Of a DNA stretch of 64,000 nt, positions 10,576-22,422 are shown piece after piece (positions within the stretch are counted from its first letter, which is position 1; the number at the start of each line of letters is the position of its first letter). Under the pieces are notes generated by a model, which was not told where the DNA came from, made no database searches, and saw only the letters and a list, made by a program, of their open reading frames with translations. The stretch lies in NCBI GenBank assembly GCA_029532415.1, contig JAQOTA010000064.1:372001-436000 (forward strand). Direction: 5' to 3'. Made by a program: the position numbers and the translations under genes. This stretch comes from Marasmius tenuissimus (lineage: Eukaryota > Basidiomycota > Agaricomycetes > Agaricales > Marasmiaceae).

Positions 10576-13500
10576 CTAACTAGTTTGCTTCGGGACACGG
10601 CGTTGTGGCAGTGGCCTCAGACGAGTAGCAAGTGTTGATTCTGTTTCCCTTTGCTTGACCTTCTTACTTTCCTCCTGCTTTCTCCAAGCAATAGTGTACC
10701 CATCCAAATTGAACTTCGGTTCGACCTGTCGGTAAAAGTCAGAAAGCCAGGATAAATAGAAAATGTCAGCGACAAACCTCATCATTATCCCATGTATGAT
10801 ATATCTTTCCCCTGTCATCTGAAAAATGCACGTACGGGTCCCAAGCATCTTGATGAATACCAATATCAAGTCCCCACTGCTGGTTCCCCGCAACACCAGG
10901 ATTGAACTTGGGGTCGAACATCCGATCCTCCAGTAAAGCAAGTGATTGATAATCGACATCTTTGACAGGCGCCAGGTCCCGACCATCTTGAGTTTTCCCG
11001 GTGTAAGCAACCAAACGTTCCCAGGCACACTTCTGTACATGTTGGGTACGCTTCTTTCCTCGTCTTGGGCACCCCTCGAGAGCAAGAAACTCTGCTTCAT
11101 CACGGGACGCAATATAGCGTATGAACGCCTCTTGCAGAGGTCCATCGGTTACCCACGTGTGTTTCTTCAAGTCTTTGACTCCTGGGACCATGTTGTAGAC
11201 ATAGTTCTTGATCTGTGATTGCAATAGAGCTGGTAGACCACCTGTTAGGGGAACAACCGTCCGTTTGGTGTTAATTTGATACTGGATGGTCGGATACTGT
11301 GCCGGGCTTTGCGCCTTGGGGTTGTGGATCAAGGCGTGCAATTCGTCAATGTGTGGATCAAGCCTGCGACGAATATCGGTAGTAAACTTGGCCGAGTTTT
11401 GTGGAGTCTCGCCTTCTTCACGTTCATTCTGCTCTTGGTAAGTCTCTCGAGTGGTTGTCCAAGTACTAAGCTAAAAACGAAAAAGTTTATTTCTGGATGT
11501 CATTAAGTGGAAGAAAGACTACCCGAGTGCCTCGTCGATCGCTAACGGAGTTGGCTAGAGCATCGCGCAAGATCTTCACCTTTGCAGTCGAATAGCTTCC
11601 GGGTTTGTGTAATGCATCATCACTCGGGAGATTTCCACGCCAGTACTTCACGAGAACCTCGGTCTCGAGAGTAATCGGCTCAGAGAGGGGCTCGATCAGC
11701 CTAGCAGGGTAGTAAAACCGCCCGTCCTCAACCAAAATGGTGTTTCCTCGACTGAGAATTCAAATGAGTACACAAGAAATGCAACGCAGTGGGTTAACAC
11801 ACCTTAAACGACTTATGAGTGAACTAAGCAGTTGTGTTTCCTTGGTATTCACGGGCCTTTACCCAAGTAAGTTCCAACTCTCCGATACGAGCAACTAGTT
11901 GAAACTCACCACTCGGAATAGAAGCGTTTCTTCCAGTTTCCCCAGAATGCGGGTGTCCCAACACACATATGGCATTGAAAGACCTCAGGTAATAAAGCTC
12001 CGCCCCCTAGTTGACATGCGACATGGTGCCAAGTACAACAGAGCTCGCACTGTACTGCTTTTTGCTTGATATTTTGACGATCACCATCTTCAGTCTTGCC
12101 GCAACGACACTGGAAGGGAACAAGTGAGGTCTGGGGCGATGAAGATGGAGGTTGATCCATAGACAGGAAAGACTCGGTTTCTTCACCAACCCCCGAGTTT
12201 TCCAGACCAAAAGAAAGGCTATCTGCAACAACATAGGTGAGGGTTGTTGAGGAAAGGGAATTAACTACATAGAGGAAAGTCGCACCTCTGTTTCCTCCCA
12301 ATGTAGACTCAGCCTCATACTCCTTAAAGGGATTGACCCGAGCCTTGGGTCGGGTGATTGCGTCGCTCGATAACCAAAGTTGATCATCTGGTGGCACCTC
12401 TGTGTACCCTGGTTTTGGAAATCTTGGCGATTCATTTCGGGCTGTAGAGTGGGATCGGTTGACTTCAATACCTGCATGCTTCTTCAAAAGCGTGGCTTGA
12501 TGATTCCAGACCCAGTTTTGTGCTGCAGATCCGCCCTTCAACGTATAGAATACCGACGCAGTCACATACCTGTTTGGAATCTTCTGCGGATTGGCACCGG
12601 CGAGAAGCTGCCCGACTCCACCTTTGCCCTCGCGCAAACTAAAGCCATCATTCTTCATACCATCGTATGTAAATATCGCGTTCATTCTTGTTGGAGTGTT
12701 TGTAATAGCACCATATCGTCCAATGAAATTAGTGATGTCAGGGCAGGGCACTTGCCCTGGAATCCTGCCTTGCCTTGCCCGGGGCTGGCTCGCCCTGCCC
12801 TGCCCTGAGTGAGGGCAGAGAGGGCGGAGGGTGAGGGCTTGGGTTTTGGATTGCCCTCGCCTGGGGCAGCTGCCCGGGGCAGATTGTCTCGAGAGAGCAG
12901 CCAGATGTGGGCACAAGTGGATCACTGAGACCCCCCTCAGGCTACTGGCAGCTGCCAAATTCACCAAAAAAAGGCAGTGTTTCAATATTACTGATATTGA
13001 GCAGCTTTGATTCACTGCCTGGGTAGCTATTAAACACTCACCCATGCCAAGATGTAGTCTAAAATGGTCTTGTAGAGCCCAATGGTGAGTCTTTCAGTTC
13101 TTTTTCAGCCAAAGATAGTTACTTACCACTGTCAATTAGCATTTGCATCAGTATTACGGATACATAGGGGAGCATTCCCACTTGTAGGTCTGCCCGGGGC
13201 AAAGCCCTCGCCCGCCCCAGGGCAGGGCATAGTAGGGCAGAAGGCGAGGGCACAGATTTTTGGTCGCCCCCGCCCTAGAAAACCCCGCCCTACCCCAGGG
13301 TCAGCTGCCCTGCCCTGCCCTGACATCACTAAATGAAATGTGTCCCATTGGAGAAGGATCGGCCGACAAGTTCATAGACCACTCCGGCGTCCATGGCATC
13401 ATTGTCGTCCGAAAAAGGGTAGACAACAGCTGGAAAGTTCCATCTTGCCTTATCGAGCGGTTTGCTGAGCGAAGCAATGAGGACTTGTGGCAGGGATAGA

Positions 13501-16500
13501 ATGACACGGGAGTAGATAGCATCACCGCCACACTGACGCACGCCCTCAGAAGCTCGCCAATAGGGAATAGCTGAACCCAAACCGTTGATCACAACCATGC
13601 GCTGGATATATCGGTCGAAACGACCACCAACTGATTTGTGGTCCGCCGGAGCAAGTTCGAGCGCTGCTGCGTCTTCTTTCAAGCCTCCAATTTGGTAGTG
13701 CCCGATTGGACAGTCTGAATCCAACACCGACAAGTCAACCTCTCCCGTACAAAACGAGTAGTCGAGATGCTGGATACAGAAATGATGCTGGAGAGCAATT
13801 GAAGGGGGGGAAATCAGGTTATGTCGTAGTGAGCCGTCTTCCTGGAACGGATGCCACGAGATACAGTCGGAAAGCCATGACACATCGTGGTCGAAGGCAT
13901 CCATTTCCTGACTGAATGTGAATGCACTTGGGTGCCTCCTTTGATGGGTAACAAGGGCTTCACGTAGGTGATTCTTTGATGACCTGAGGTCGTTCTCAAT
14001 AGACAGAGGGTCGGTGTTGGCCAGAATGGATAGGCGTCGGAGGTTGAGTGCAGCAAACACACTCCTGAAGGGGACATCCCAATTATCTTCGAGCTCCATT
14101 GCGTCAGAAATGACTCTCCGGTTTCGAACCAATGCCCAGAACAGCAACTCAAGTGTGGTATCAATCCAACACGAGTTCTTTGCCCACTTGTAACCCATCA
14201 GACGTTTCAAAGAAGACGATATGATGAGTCGTTCTACTGTGCCACCGTTTGGAATGTCCATAACAAAGTCCCGAGTTAGAACAGATGCGTCAGAACGGAT
14301 CACTGAAGTGCTGCGATCCACAGGTTTCAAAACGGCAAGTGACTCCGCAGGATCCCGAGGATTGTTTCGCAGCTGATAATTGAGGCGTCGTCGCTTGGCC
14401 TCAATCGACTTCTCTGTTTGGGGCGGCGGACTGTTTGAACTCTGTGAACGGGTAATTCCATGCCACTCTGTTTCCGATGAGTCTGAATGTACATCTGAGA
14501 TACCGTTCCATTCCGATAGCTGGGTGTCTGAGTCCGTGTCAGAGGGGGCGGAGGGGGAAGACTGAGTTAGAATGAAGTCGGGGTGATACGGGGTTTTGAA
14601 CTTTCGTTCATGCAATGTGGCTTTTGTTTTTGATCCCAGGAGTTTCCTCTTGGTATCACTCGGTCGAGCATCTCCCACGGGTAGGCGGCGACGTTCACGT
14701 GCTTTCTGAATCCCATGCCGAGTTCGACTAAGCTTGGTTCGGTGATGTACAGCCTGCATCTTCTGACGGCGTACTAACGGCCTTACACCATAGAAAGGCT
14801 TCACCCCAACTAATATATCACTGTTAGTATCGCATCCACTGAGCCTAGCTAACACTCACTCTCAATATGTGCTGCCCGGGTGGCAAACTCTCTCTGGATC
14901 AGGAAGAGTTTACGAAAGCCTTCAAGCATCTCGTGGTCTTTACCATGCTTTAAGTACATGGCAGCATGAGCTGACTCCTGAGCGTTTGTGGAGTCCGGAA
15001 GCTGAGCACGGATATCGTTGTGTTTATCGAGAACAATCATTCTCATCACGTCAGGGCGCTCCCACCATTCCATCCAACCTTTCACTTTCGGCAAGTCTGT
15101 CTTGATTTCTGTCGAAGTGGAAAGGAGGTCCTCATTGGTCTGTGCCGAGAGTAACGACTTCGCGAGTCGAGAAAACTCCTTGTGCCGATCTCGGAGAATG
15201 GCTCCCGACTTACTATTGCGATCTATCCCCACAATCTTAGCCACTCTCGTCACTGAAGCCCGAAAATGCTGATGACAGCCTCGAAAACCCTTGTCAGAGT
15301 CGTCCCAGAGCTGGCGCTTTGTGTGAGTGTTCCTTGGGTCCTCTAAGTAGAAACGCACGAAGGCGTTGCGGTACCCGTTACGTAGTGCTTGACTGTAGTC
15401 GGCGACCTACTCAATCAAGTTAGAGCCCGGGATCTGGGAATACCAAGAGACGAGAGTGTTACTTACACAGATAAGGTCCTCGTCAATAACCATTTGACTG
15501 CGGCGCTCCTTCATGGTTCGGATGGATCGAAAATAAGCAAGAAAATGATACTCATAATGAGTTTCAGTTTCGCCATTGGCGTGTGAGTAAAGCACCGGAA
15601 TCCAGCACATCAAGGTCTGACAGAATACAGACGTTGTCATGAGGCAGGACTCACGAAGTTTGAAAAACTTCTGTGCGGCGTCGGTAACGAGACCAACAAA
15701 CCCTGCATTGTTGGTAGAAGCCCTAATCGCTTCTGAGGCCATGAACTCAGATTGTGCGGACATGACAAGGATACCTTCGGTGGGAACAGGCGAGGTGAGG
15801 ATGAAACCAGGAAATTCACGTTGAAAGTCGACAAATCGCTGGATGAATTCGTCGCCAGAAGGAGGTGCTTTGGAGCGGTATTTCTGGATCTCGTAGCGGA
15901 CAACATCCTCAGTTGCGAAACGATCACTAACATCTAGGAGAGATCTCCCCGATGTAGTATTCCCAGATCGAAGAGCTGCGGGCCGAGCGGTTGGATTATC
16001 TTTCAGCATCTCTTTCAGGTCGGTTTTTCCCCGTCTAGAAAGGTGGAGTTTCTGGGGAATCTGGGGGTGCCTGTGCTCTATACCATACTCCTCGTGGGTC
16101 AGGAATACATGGAAATGGCCTTGAGGAAATCTACTCCACACAGACTTGAGTTGTGATGCTGTAAGAGTCGGTGCAGGGCCGACTTTGCAGTAGTATGGAG
16201 CTGATCTCGATGTCTCGAGGGAGTAGAAAAGCTCAGTGAGCGAATCGGCGGGTGGAGAATCTAGGGAGTCCAAGGCGGGCGACTTGTGGCTAGCTCGGGA
16301 TGAATGAGGTGGAGACATATTGGGATTATCAGACGAATCAGTGGGTATGATGGACTCGGAGTCAGCTTCAGTGGACAAGCTAGATGAGTCGACCTCAAGG
16401 GGGTGGTGTGACCTCGGGATTCTACGGTGTAATCGGGACTTGTTATAGTCTTGGGAGGAGCGTTCCTTCGAGCAAGATTGTGGATTCTTGACATGTTTGG

Positions 16501-16664
16501 GGGTTGATCGTGTGCGGGACCCGGAAGTTGACCACTTCTTCTTCTTATGCCCATAGTCAGAACACCGGTCTCGACTTTTCCCGTTCTTGCGTGATCGACG
16601 GGAGGGCTTGACAGGCTCCGCTTGTGCTGGGGAAGGAGAACGAAACCGAACACGCTTTCAAAAG
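10576..16664 (-). pseudogene. Composite transposase: MULE domain, USP-like protease, PHD-like finger (interrupted)
   Basis: Exons in transcript order: about 16664-15467, 15406-14860, 14809-13332 continued at 12729-12286, 12222-11910, 11751-11523, 11470-10778, 10725-10576; phases agree throughout. Roughly 1,680 residues without the insertion. Order of parts: basic Ser-rich N-terminus; DDE-type core with TDAAQ and VADYSQA (candidate catalytic Asp), GCHQHF (zinc-like C-x2-H) and a conserved LPDSTNAQESAH block; a USP/C19-like domain with Cys box NSCWIDTTLELLF and His motif GTHFIGR; a C4HC3-type finger (CRCG...CELC..WHHVACQ...CHMC); then unrecognised C-terminal regions. The 5' end is uncertain: the frame is open to 16664 without an ATG, and the first in-frame ATG is near 16318. 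The nested insertion 12730-13331 splits the protease at its His motif. The domain combination resembles agaricomycete TE proteins I recall. Confidence 0.75.
12730..13331. mobile_element. 602-bp non-autonomous hAT-type element
   Basis: Perfect terminal inverted repeats of 21 bp begin TAGTGATGTCAGGGCAGGGC at both ends. An exact 8-bp target duplication AATGAAAT flanks them (12722-12729 and 13332-13339). Removing the element and one target copy restores a continuous exon of 1914 nt whose phases match the neighbouring introns, confirming both borders. The interior is GC-rich near the ends (runs of CCCTGCCC) and has no transposase. An 8-bp duplication with TIRs starting TAG fits hAT elements; assignment is by structure only. 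Confidence 0.88.
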
Positions 16665-17562
16665 TTGAAATCTATTTTGAGAGTGAGAATATAGCCAACA
16701 TCAGAGTCGCCCGATGGTTCTTACAATTGAGAAAACCACCTCTATTACTTGAATTGTTGTTTATTGTCTTTGGTTCTTCCTCTGTATCGGGAAGGGTAGA
16801 AGGCGCAATGATTCGACTTTTCCCTGTAGTTGAATGGTGCCCAGCGGTACCAGAGAGGCTATTGTAACCGTCAAGATGAAAGAACGAGTTGAAGCGACGC
16901 TTCTGAGCGGCTCTTAGTATAATTGGTCACTAAAAATTCATGAAAACTTGCTCACCAGCCCCGCAAGCATTGGATCTGGAATAGTTCAAGAAACACTCAG
17001 TAACCTTCAGCAGATAGATCATGGCGAAATGACATACACAGTAAACCAGATATTGATTTGGTACTGGGCTATTTCAACCGGTTCTAATGGGGGGTGACCT
17101 GTGAAACTGTCGTTCAATATCATAGGTTTGAACGCGGCTTTGACAAGGTGTGACTTGGAGCCCGGGTTCAAACCGACGGGATTGATGGTGACCGATTGTA
17201 ACCCAAATTAGGGAGTCAGCAGCCACTGATGATAGTGTGCAATAAGAAGCCATTGTTCTGTGTCGCCAAATGGAGTAGAACTGAATATTGTTTGTCTTGA
17301 AGGGCTGAAAGAATCGGAGACGAGGAAAGTGTCGCATAAGGAGGCAATCATATACTAGCAGTAGTGTTAGTGCTTATTGACGCTCATATAATGCCGCTCC
17401 ATGGAAGTCGTTCGGGATAGCGAAGGTCACGGAGCGTATATATCGTCGCTCTGAAAGAATCCAGGTCCGTGAGAGCTTAGAGCTCGTATCACTTGGTACA
17501 CAGGCGGGACATCCTAATGTGTTCTACCTATTATGTGACCTGCACCATCCTTTCGGATACTT

Positions 17563-17712
17563 ACCTGGCCTTCAAATGATCTTTACACGACCTTCACAGC
17601 ACAGCCACTTATCCTTTACCCAGCCTTTACCCAGCCTTTACCCAGCCTTCACCCAGCCTTTAACCGACCGTCACCCAGCCTTTTGCAGGCCTTCACACCA
17701 GCCTTTGGCACG
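17563..17712. repeat. Right subterminal array of element D
   Basis: About a dozen degenerate copies of CCTTTACCCAG / CCTTCACCCAG, the same motif and orientation as the array at 9673-10512, ending about 25 bp inside the right terminus. Finding the same motif at both ends, on either side of one gene, supports the element D boundaries. Confidence 0.75.
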
Positions 17713-18153
17713 AGACCTTTAAATTCTTGTGGCCCATCTCATACCACTGGCGTTTGGAAGACGTTGGACCGCGTATCCCTGCTCCGTGCTTGACCATACA
17801 TAACCACATTATTTCGTCCTATCGTGTCGTAGGGCTGCTGTATCCCCGTCGATTATTTACCTCCGTCGCTCATCAAGCTCGGTATCAGTTGCCAGTATGA
17901 GCTAAGGGAGTTTTTGCCTCCAATTGCCAGAGTAATATCCGTGGGTCCCACTGTTGGCGGGTCCGATCTACCAGGATCCTTGTAAGGTGTCATTCGCTTG
18001 TTAAAAGGTGTCATGAAGGCGAACAAGTTGGGAACGATCTTCAAGATGGTATGTTTCCTGGCCACTGGCACACCCCAATCTCTGAGGTTTCTCATTGCTC
18101 GTACTGGATTCGGTCGAAGAAGAATTGAAATGGCCTACCAGTATTCCCGTTTC

Positions 18154-20019
18154 GGGGCATGCTAAATTGACGTACCATGTAGCGTACCCTGGCGTACAAG
18201 TAGCGTGCAAATAGTGTACAAGTAGCGTACCAAATAAGCACAGCTACTGATGCTCTCTGTTATTTTCTTGAGGCCTCTCGTTCGAGTATCGGCCCTCGCG
18301 GCATTGAAAAGAGCCCTCACTTCGTCATTATATTACCCTTGAGGGTGGCGTTGATGATTTTTCAAACCCTATAAGTGTCAGATACGACATGACACTATTT
18401 GAAACCACTAACCTCACGCTCAAATTGGGATATGGATACAGGACACGTTTCGAAATTTACGGGGGTGGGCGTTGCCGTGGAACACCCAGATATTCCCAGG
18501 AGCGAGAATAGAAGGAGTTCTGGTATCTATCTCCGCCTGTCCCATACCCACAAGTTTGAACGGGTGCCGGTGAGTCCTTAATTCAGTTACCAAGCACGTT
18601 GAGCCTCGAGAGTGCGCTAAGTGTCTTCGGACTTGCTTTGTCCGTCATTCACCCTGATCTAAAATAAACTTTTGACCTTGGAGAAATGGGCGGAGACGGT
18701 GACAAGTCTCTAACCTGCATTATTCTATACTTGCATTTCAGGTTGTTCTCGCATCCATAGGCATCTAATCTCATTTTCAGACTAACGTACCGAGTACTCA
18801 AAGTGACGTACCTTACACTCAAAGTAGTGTACCTCAATGCCATACTGACCTATTTCATTCAATTCGTATATCACACGTCACAGGCCTCTCCGCATACGAA
18901 AATTTTTCGTATGGTCACGTAGTCACAGGGGGGCCATACGAAATGTCCCGGTATGTGACAAAACTTGCAGTAAGCCTAAAAAGCCAAGAAATGACCCCTT
19001 TTGGGATTTTTTTGCCCAAGTCGGGTGTTTTCTGTGAATTACCGCGGACGGCAGCCTCGCCTGCCGCCATTCTCCCCACTCATCCACCCCAAGCCCCAGT
19101 CGACACGAAAGTGGCGTACGAACTTTCGTTTTTGTCACAGGTCACTCGGAGGAATCTGCCTGCCATACGAATGTTCCCCAGCAATTTTTTTTGTCACACA
19201 CAAAACCCCATACGAATTGATTAAAATAGGTCAGTAGTAGCGTTCAGAGTAGCGTACCTAGCGTACCAAGTAGCGTACCTAGCGTACATTGTAGCGTACA
19301 TAGCGTTCATGTAGGTCAATCACACTAATGTACCTAGCCTTAGACGAGGCGGCATACATTCTCGCCGTGCTTGCACGGCCTACGGTGTAGTGATCGAGCG
19401 TGTCCGGAAAATTAGTCGTCCCATACACTTGAGGGCCTCAGAGCATCTATTCCATAGTAAGTATAACGTAGTGCCTGAATGAAAATGTCTTGGTCTTCAT
19501 TAACCTAACGTTTACCTGCGAGCGGTGTGATAAAGGGAAGTATCCAATCGTGGGAACACACCAACGATCAAGAAGGAGAATAGTTAAAGGGGCCCCCGAT
19601 ACCTCTTGCCTTGTAGAAGAACGTCATTGGCTCATTCGAGTACAGCGGCACTCAGCACTAGTTGGGGCAGCCAATTGCCCCAAAAATGCGCACTTGCTCA
19701 GAGTAGTTGCAATGAGAAACAATGATGATCACGGAGAGTGTATGTTACTGGCAACTACACGCATCCCTCTCATCCCAATAGCTTCAATGGTGACCTCAAT
19801 CAACTATTATATATGATAGAGACTCTATGCAAGGGGGTCTCACCAAAAGCCTATTCTGCTAAACTGGAAGTTCTCCGAGGGTGAGGGGGTGAAGTGATTG
19901 TGGCTATGCTGATACATCAGTTAGCGTACCTCGGCGTATCAAAATACCGGAGTAGCGTACCAGTAGCGTACAGTAGCGTACAGTGACGTACATGTGGTAC
20001 GCTACTTTAGATAGGCCCT
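18154..20019. mobile_element. Element A: 1.87-kb non-autonomous relative of element D
   Basis: The 8-bp duplication CCCGTTTC flanks it (18146-18153 and 20020-20027). Termini are GGGGCATGCTAAATTGACG on the left and AGGGCCTATCTAAAGTAGCG (reverse complement) on the right. The subterminal motif is AGCGTACC, repeated at 18172-18235, about 18785-18840, 19236-19330 and 19924-20003. About 40 bp at the right end (GTGGCTATGCT, then CATCA and the array) match the right end of element B. No transposase frame is seen. A plus frame at 19490-19816 (108 residues) has no recognisable domain. A separate MITE is nested at 18845-19234. Confidence 0.82.
18845..19234. mobile_element. 390-bp TA-flanked MITE nested in element A (MITE-2)
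   Basis: Inverted ends CTGACCTATTTCATTCAATT and (reverse complement of the right) CTGACCTATTTTAATCAATT match at 23 of 25 positions. TA lies outside both ends (18843-18844 and 19235-19236). The interior carries TGTGAC/GTCACA words and repeated ATACGAA. It separates two parts of the AGCGTACC array of element A, so it inserted after A was formed. There is no coding potential. The TIR start resembles MITE-1. Confidence 0.75.
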
Positions 20020-20027
20020 CCCGTTTC

Positions 20028-20996
20028 GGGTAAACAAAACGAGAAACGATCCTCCAATCATCCTTTTCAGCACACAATCTACCACCGACATAGTTTCTCG
20101 CACCTTTGCAGCTGGAAATGCGTACCTACTTTGTTCAATGCAGATATCCTCAGATCATTCCCAAATCTCAAGTGGTCTCGCCCCCTCTCCCAACCAAAAA
20201 CATTCCAGACTAAATATTATTGGATCGCAGAACGAGCTTTCAACTCCCGAGATGGAGATCGTGGGTCACCAGTGACTGTGTTTGCAAATAAGGATGTTGG
20301 CTCCGTCGGGATCTGTTGATTTTGCGAATGTTCACTTACCCTCAAAATGCACACCTTACACACTGAGGGTTCAGGCTCTCCATTCCGTTTAGATACTCTT
20401 CGTCTTCTCCCTCCACGGTGTCTCCTCATTCACAGCTATCGGACCTTTGTACTTGTATTTGAATCTCTCCTGAGTTAATAATTGTACAGCCGCTCTTTGA
20501 TGAAAAAGTAGGGTTGTTGGGCCAAACATCAGACTTTACCGAACTTGCATGAAATGGAACGAGCTCAATGATTGAGTGGCCCAGATGTATTCGCACTGTA
20601 AAAGCATTACCTTACGGCATAAAATGATGCAAGTACTCACTCAACACGCCCCCAATCAATGAGAAGCCCGGGACAATGGTGTCCGGAGCTTGTCTCACTG
20701 GCACTGGCAAACTCCGAATCGTCTTGGACACAATTACCGGCACTTTCTTACTCACGAGATGTTGACCAATGGACAGCAATTTTTTTACAGCATAGTTGTA
20801 CATTGCTGTTGGGTGCCATCTGGCATCATCGGCCTGCTTCCTAGTTTACGAGAGTAACTCAAACAGGGCCCGATCTTTCTTGCTCTGTCATCTCACTCAG
20901 TGAATGATGATCTGATTCTGATTCCTTCTCCTTGTGGTGCAGGCTTAGCTTCGAGTACATATCAGGATCCAGAGATGGATTATCATTCTTCGAAAC
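20028..20996. other. Spacer with one unassigned minus-strand frame
   Basis: A 63-residue minus frame (20612-20803) reads YNYAVKKLLSIGQHLVSKK and PVRQAPDTIVPGFSLIGG and looks protein-like. A splice donor (GTGAGT) follows GGVL, so it may be an exon of a small or decayed gene continuing to about 20217 (peptide KRNGEPEPSVCKVC). I do not recognise it and cannot give a full model. Confidence 0.25.
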
Positions 20997-22422
20997 ATGT
21001 CAACCACCGCAGTCCCCAGCGAGTATACCCTTCTTCTCGACGCTCATCAGGTCGTGGTTTACCCTCAAGTTACACTTCTGGTGAGTTCTCGTACTGTTTG
21101 ACCGCATTGAAAGTGATCGGAATCCCCAATTGATTATGGTATCAGACAGTTTACCTCCTCTATGGTCAGTAGGCTGCTCGGCGCCGTTCAAGAGCTAAAA
21201 CTTCTTCCGCCGTCCGCCAGGCGTATACATCCTGTTGTTTGGGTTATGCGTTCACATCCTGCGTTATGGACCGATCTTCCATTATCGGAAACTCTATCTT
21301 ACTTCGACGATCCTTTTGTTCTTTTTATCATCAACCACAGTTGCCGTAGAGACCATAACAATGCTTCAACAATCCATCGTGAAATTCGACGCCGTGAACA
21401 CTCAAGAATATTCAGGTCTCATTCAGTATATTCAACGCGACGCCTACATAGTAAGTGTCACGGCTCGCCACTCCCTCGTGTCCTACTCACCATACAGATC
21501 AGCGGAATAAAGCTTTTCGCCTATACGGCGGCTAAGTAAGTACGGGATAGACTCTACCTATAAAATGCCTCACTCTCTCGGATGATAGTGCCATCGCAGA
21601 CTCGGTGCTCGTGAGTAAATCGGGTCGGACTCCATGCACGAGCTGACCTACAAGGGAAAATAGATACACAGGTGCCACGTGGCATGGTCCGACAAGTGAA
21701 TGACAATCATACTGGGAACTGCATGCTTGCTCACCAATAGTATGTATACAAGTTTATGAATGCCGATTTTGGCTCACTTTATCGCGCTTCCGAGTGGGCT
21801 TACTTGTTGGAGCAATCATGACTATCGTCGGAGGTAGCCTGTTGTCGACCGGCCAAAGTCTCTCCGGTAGTGCAGGGATTGCCAGGAGTCTTCAATATTA
21901 TTCTCACGTGCTTAACTGGTCAGGACCAAGGTTGTGCTATGCCACCACGATGCTAACAATTTCTCTGAAGCTGGACGAATCTGGTGGATCGCCATTCGCC
22001 CTGCAAAGTCTTTGAGTGCAGCATCTACTTCGGTCTCCTCAAAGATGTATTGCTCGGTCCTCAGAATTGTATAAGTATATATCGATCGTCGGTTTCCACT
22101 GGGCTTAACTAACGGATGGGATTCCGACAGACTCGAGTCCGGGATGATTTATCCACTGGTGATGGTACTACACTTGGTCACCTTCAACGCTTTCTCCATT
22201 AACCAAGTTCCTGTCGATACATTTCCTCTCCTCACGCTGGCAGCTGTGTGTATAAGCAACCTCCATTTGACTAGTTTACACTAGGGACTTGCGCCGACTT
22301 TGGTCATTCTCCGTGCGCGTCTGGGTATGAGCTACAAGTCAGCCGCCACTGGAGACATATCGTCGCATTCTCGAATTGTCTTTTGTGTGCCAGAATGTAG
22401 TACAATTGCCTCTGTAGTGTAG
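20997..22422 (+). pseudogene. Seven-helix membrane protein, copy 1 (decayed)
   Basis: Homologous exon by exon to the intact gene at 23537-25054. Exon 1 is 20997-21080 (MSTTAVPSEYTLLLDAHQ), exon 2 is 21146-21164, and exon 3 starts at 21221 (VYILLFGLCVHILRYG). Later exons give NAIADSVL, IHRCHVAWSDK, AGRIWWIA, LESGMIYPLVMVLHL and GLAPTLVILRARLG, ending at TAG 22420-22422. After AWSDK the frame meets TGA at 21697-21699, where the intact copy continues KRVVIPL, and MTIILGTACLL follows in the same frame. The splice site after AGRIWW also looks degraded. Splicing at the GTGAAT that overlaps the stop would remove helix 4. I therefore call it a pseudogene. Confidence 0.75.

Larger units (their letters stand above)
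9658..17736 (-). mobile_element. Element D: 8.1-kb MULE-like DNA transposon
   Basis: The ends were placed by an 8-bp direct repeat TCTCATAC at 9650-9657 and 17737-17744. Inside it lie short imperfect inverted termini: left GGGGCGTGAGAAATCAAAGG, right (reverse complement) TGGGCCACAAGAATTTAAAG. Next come arrays of an 11-bp-like motif (AAAGGCTGGGT / ACCCAGCCTTT). A single large split gene on the minus strand (10576-16664) fills the element and encodes a MULE-type transposase with extra domains. The superfamily call rests on the transposase motifs. The 8-bp duplication is at the short end of the MULE range. The element is now disrupted by a nested 602-bp insertion (12730-13331), so this copy is probably not autonomous. 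Confidence 0.75.

Noticed and set aside
13132..13329. GC-rich frames inside the 602-bp hAT element
   Set aside because: They lie across the terminal repeats of the element and reflect its CCCTGCCC composition.
9658..17736. Assignment of element D to the KDZ or hAT superfamily because of its 8-bp duplication
   Set aside because: The encoded protein shows MULE-type motifs (TDAAQ, VADYSQA, GCHQHF) and no KDZ or hAT signature; MULE-type elements can make 8-bp duplications.
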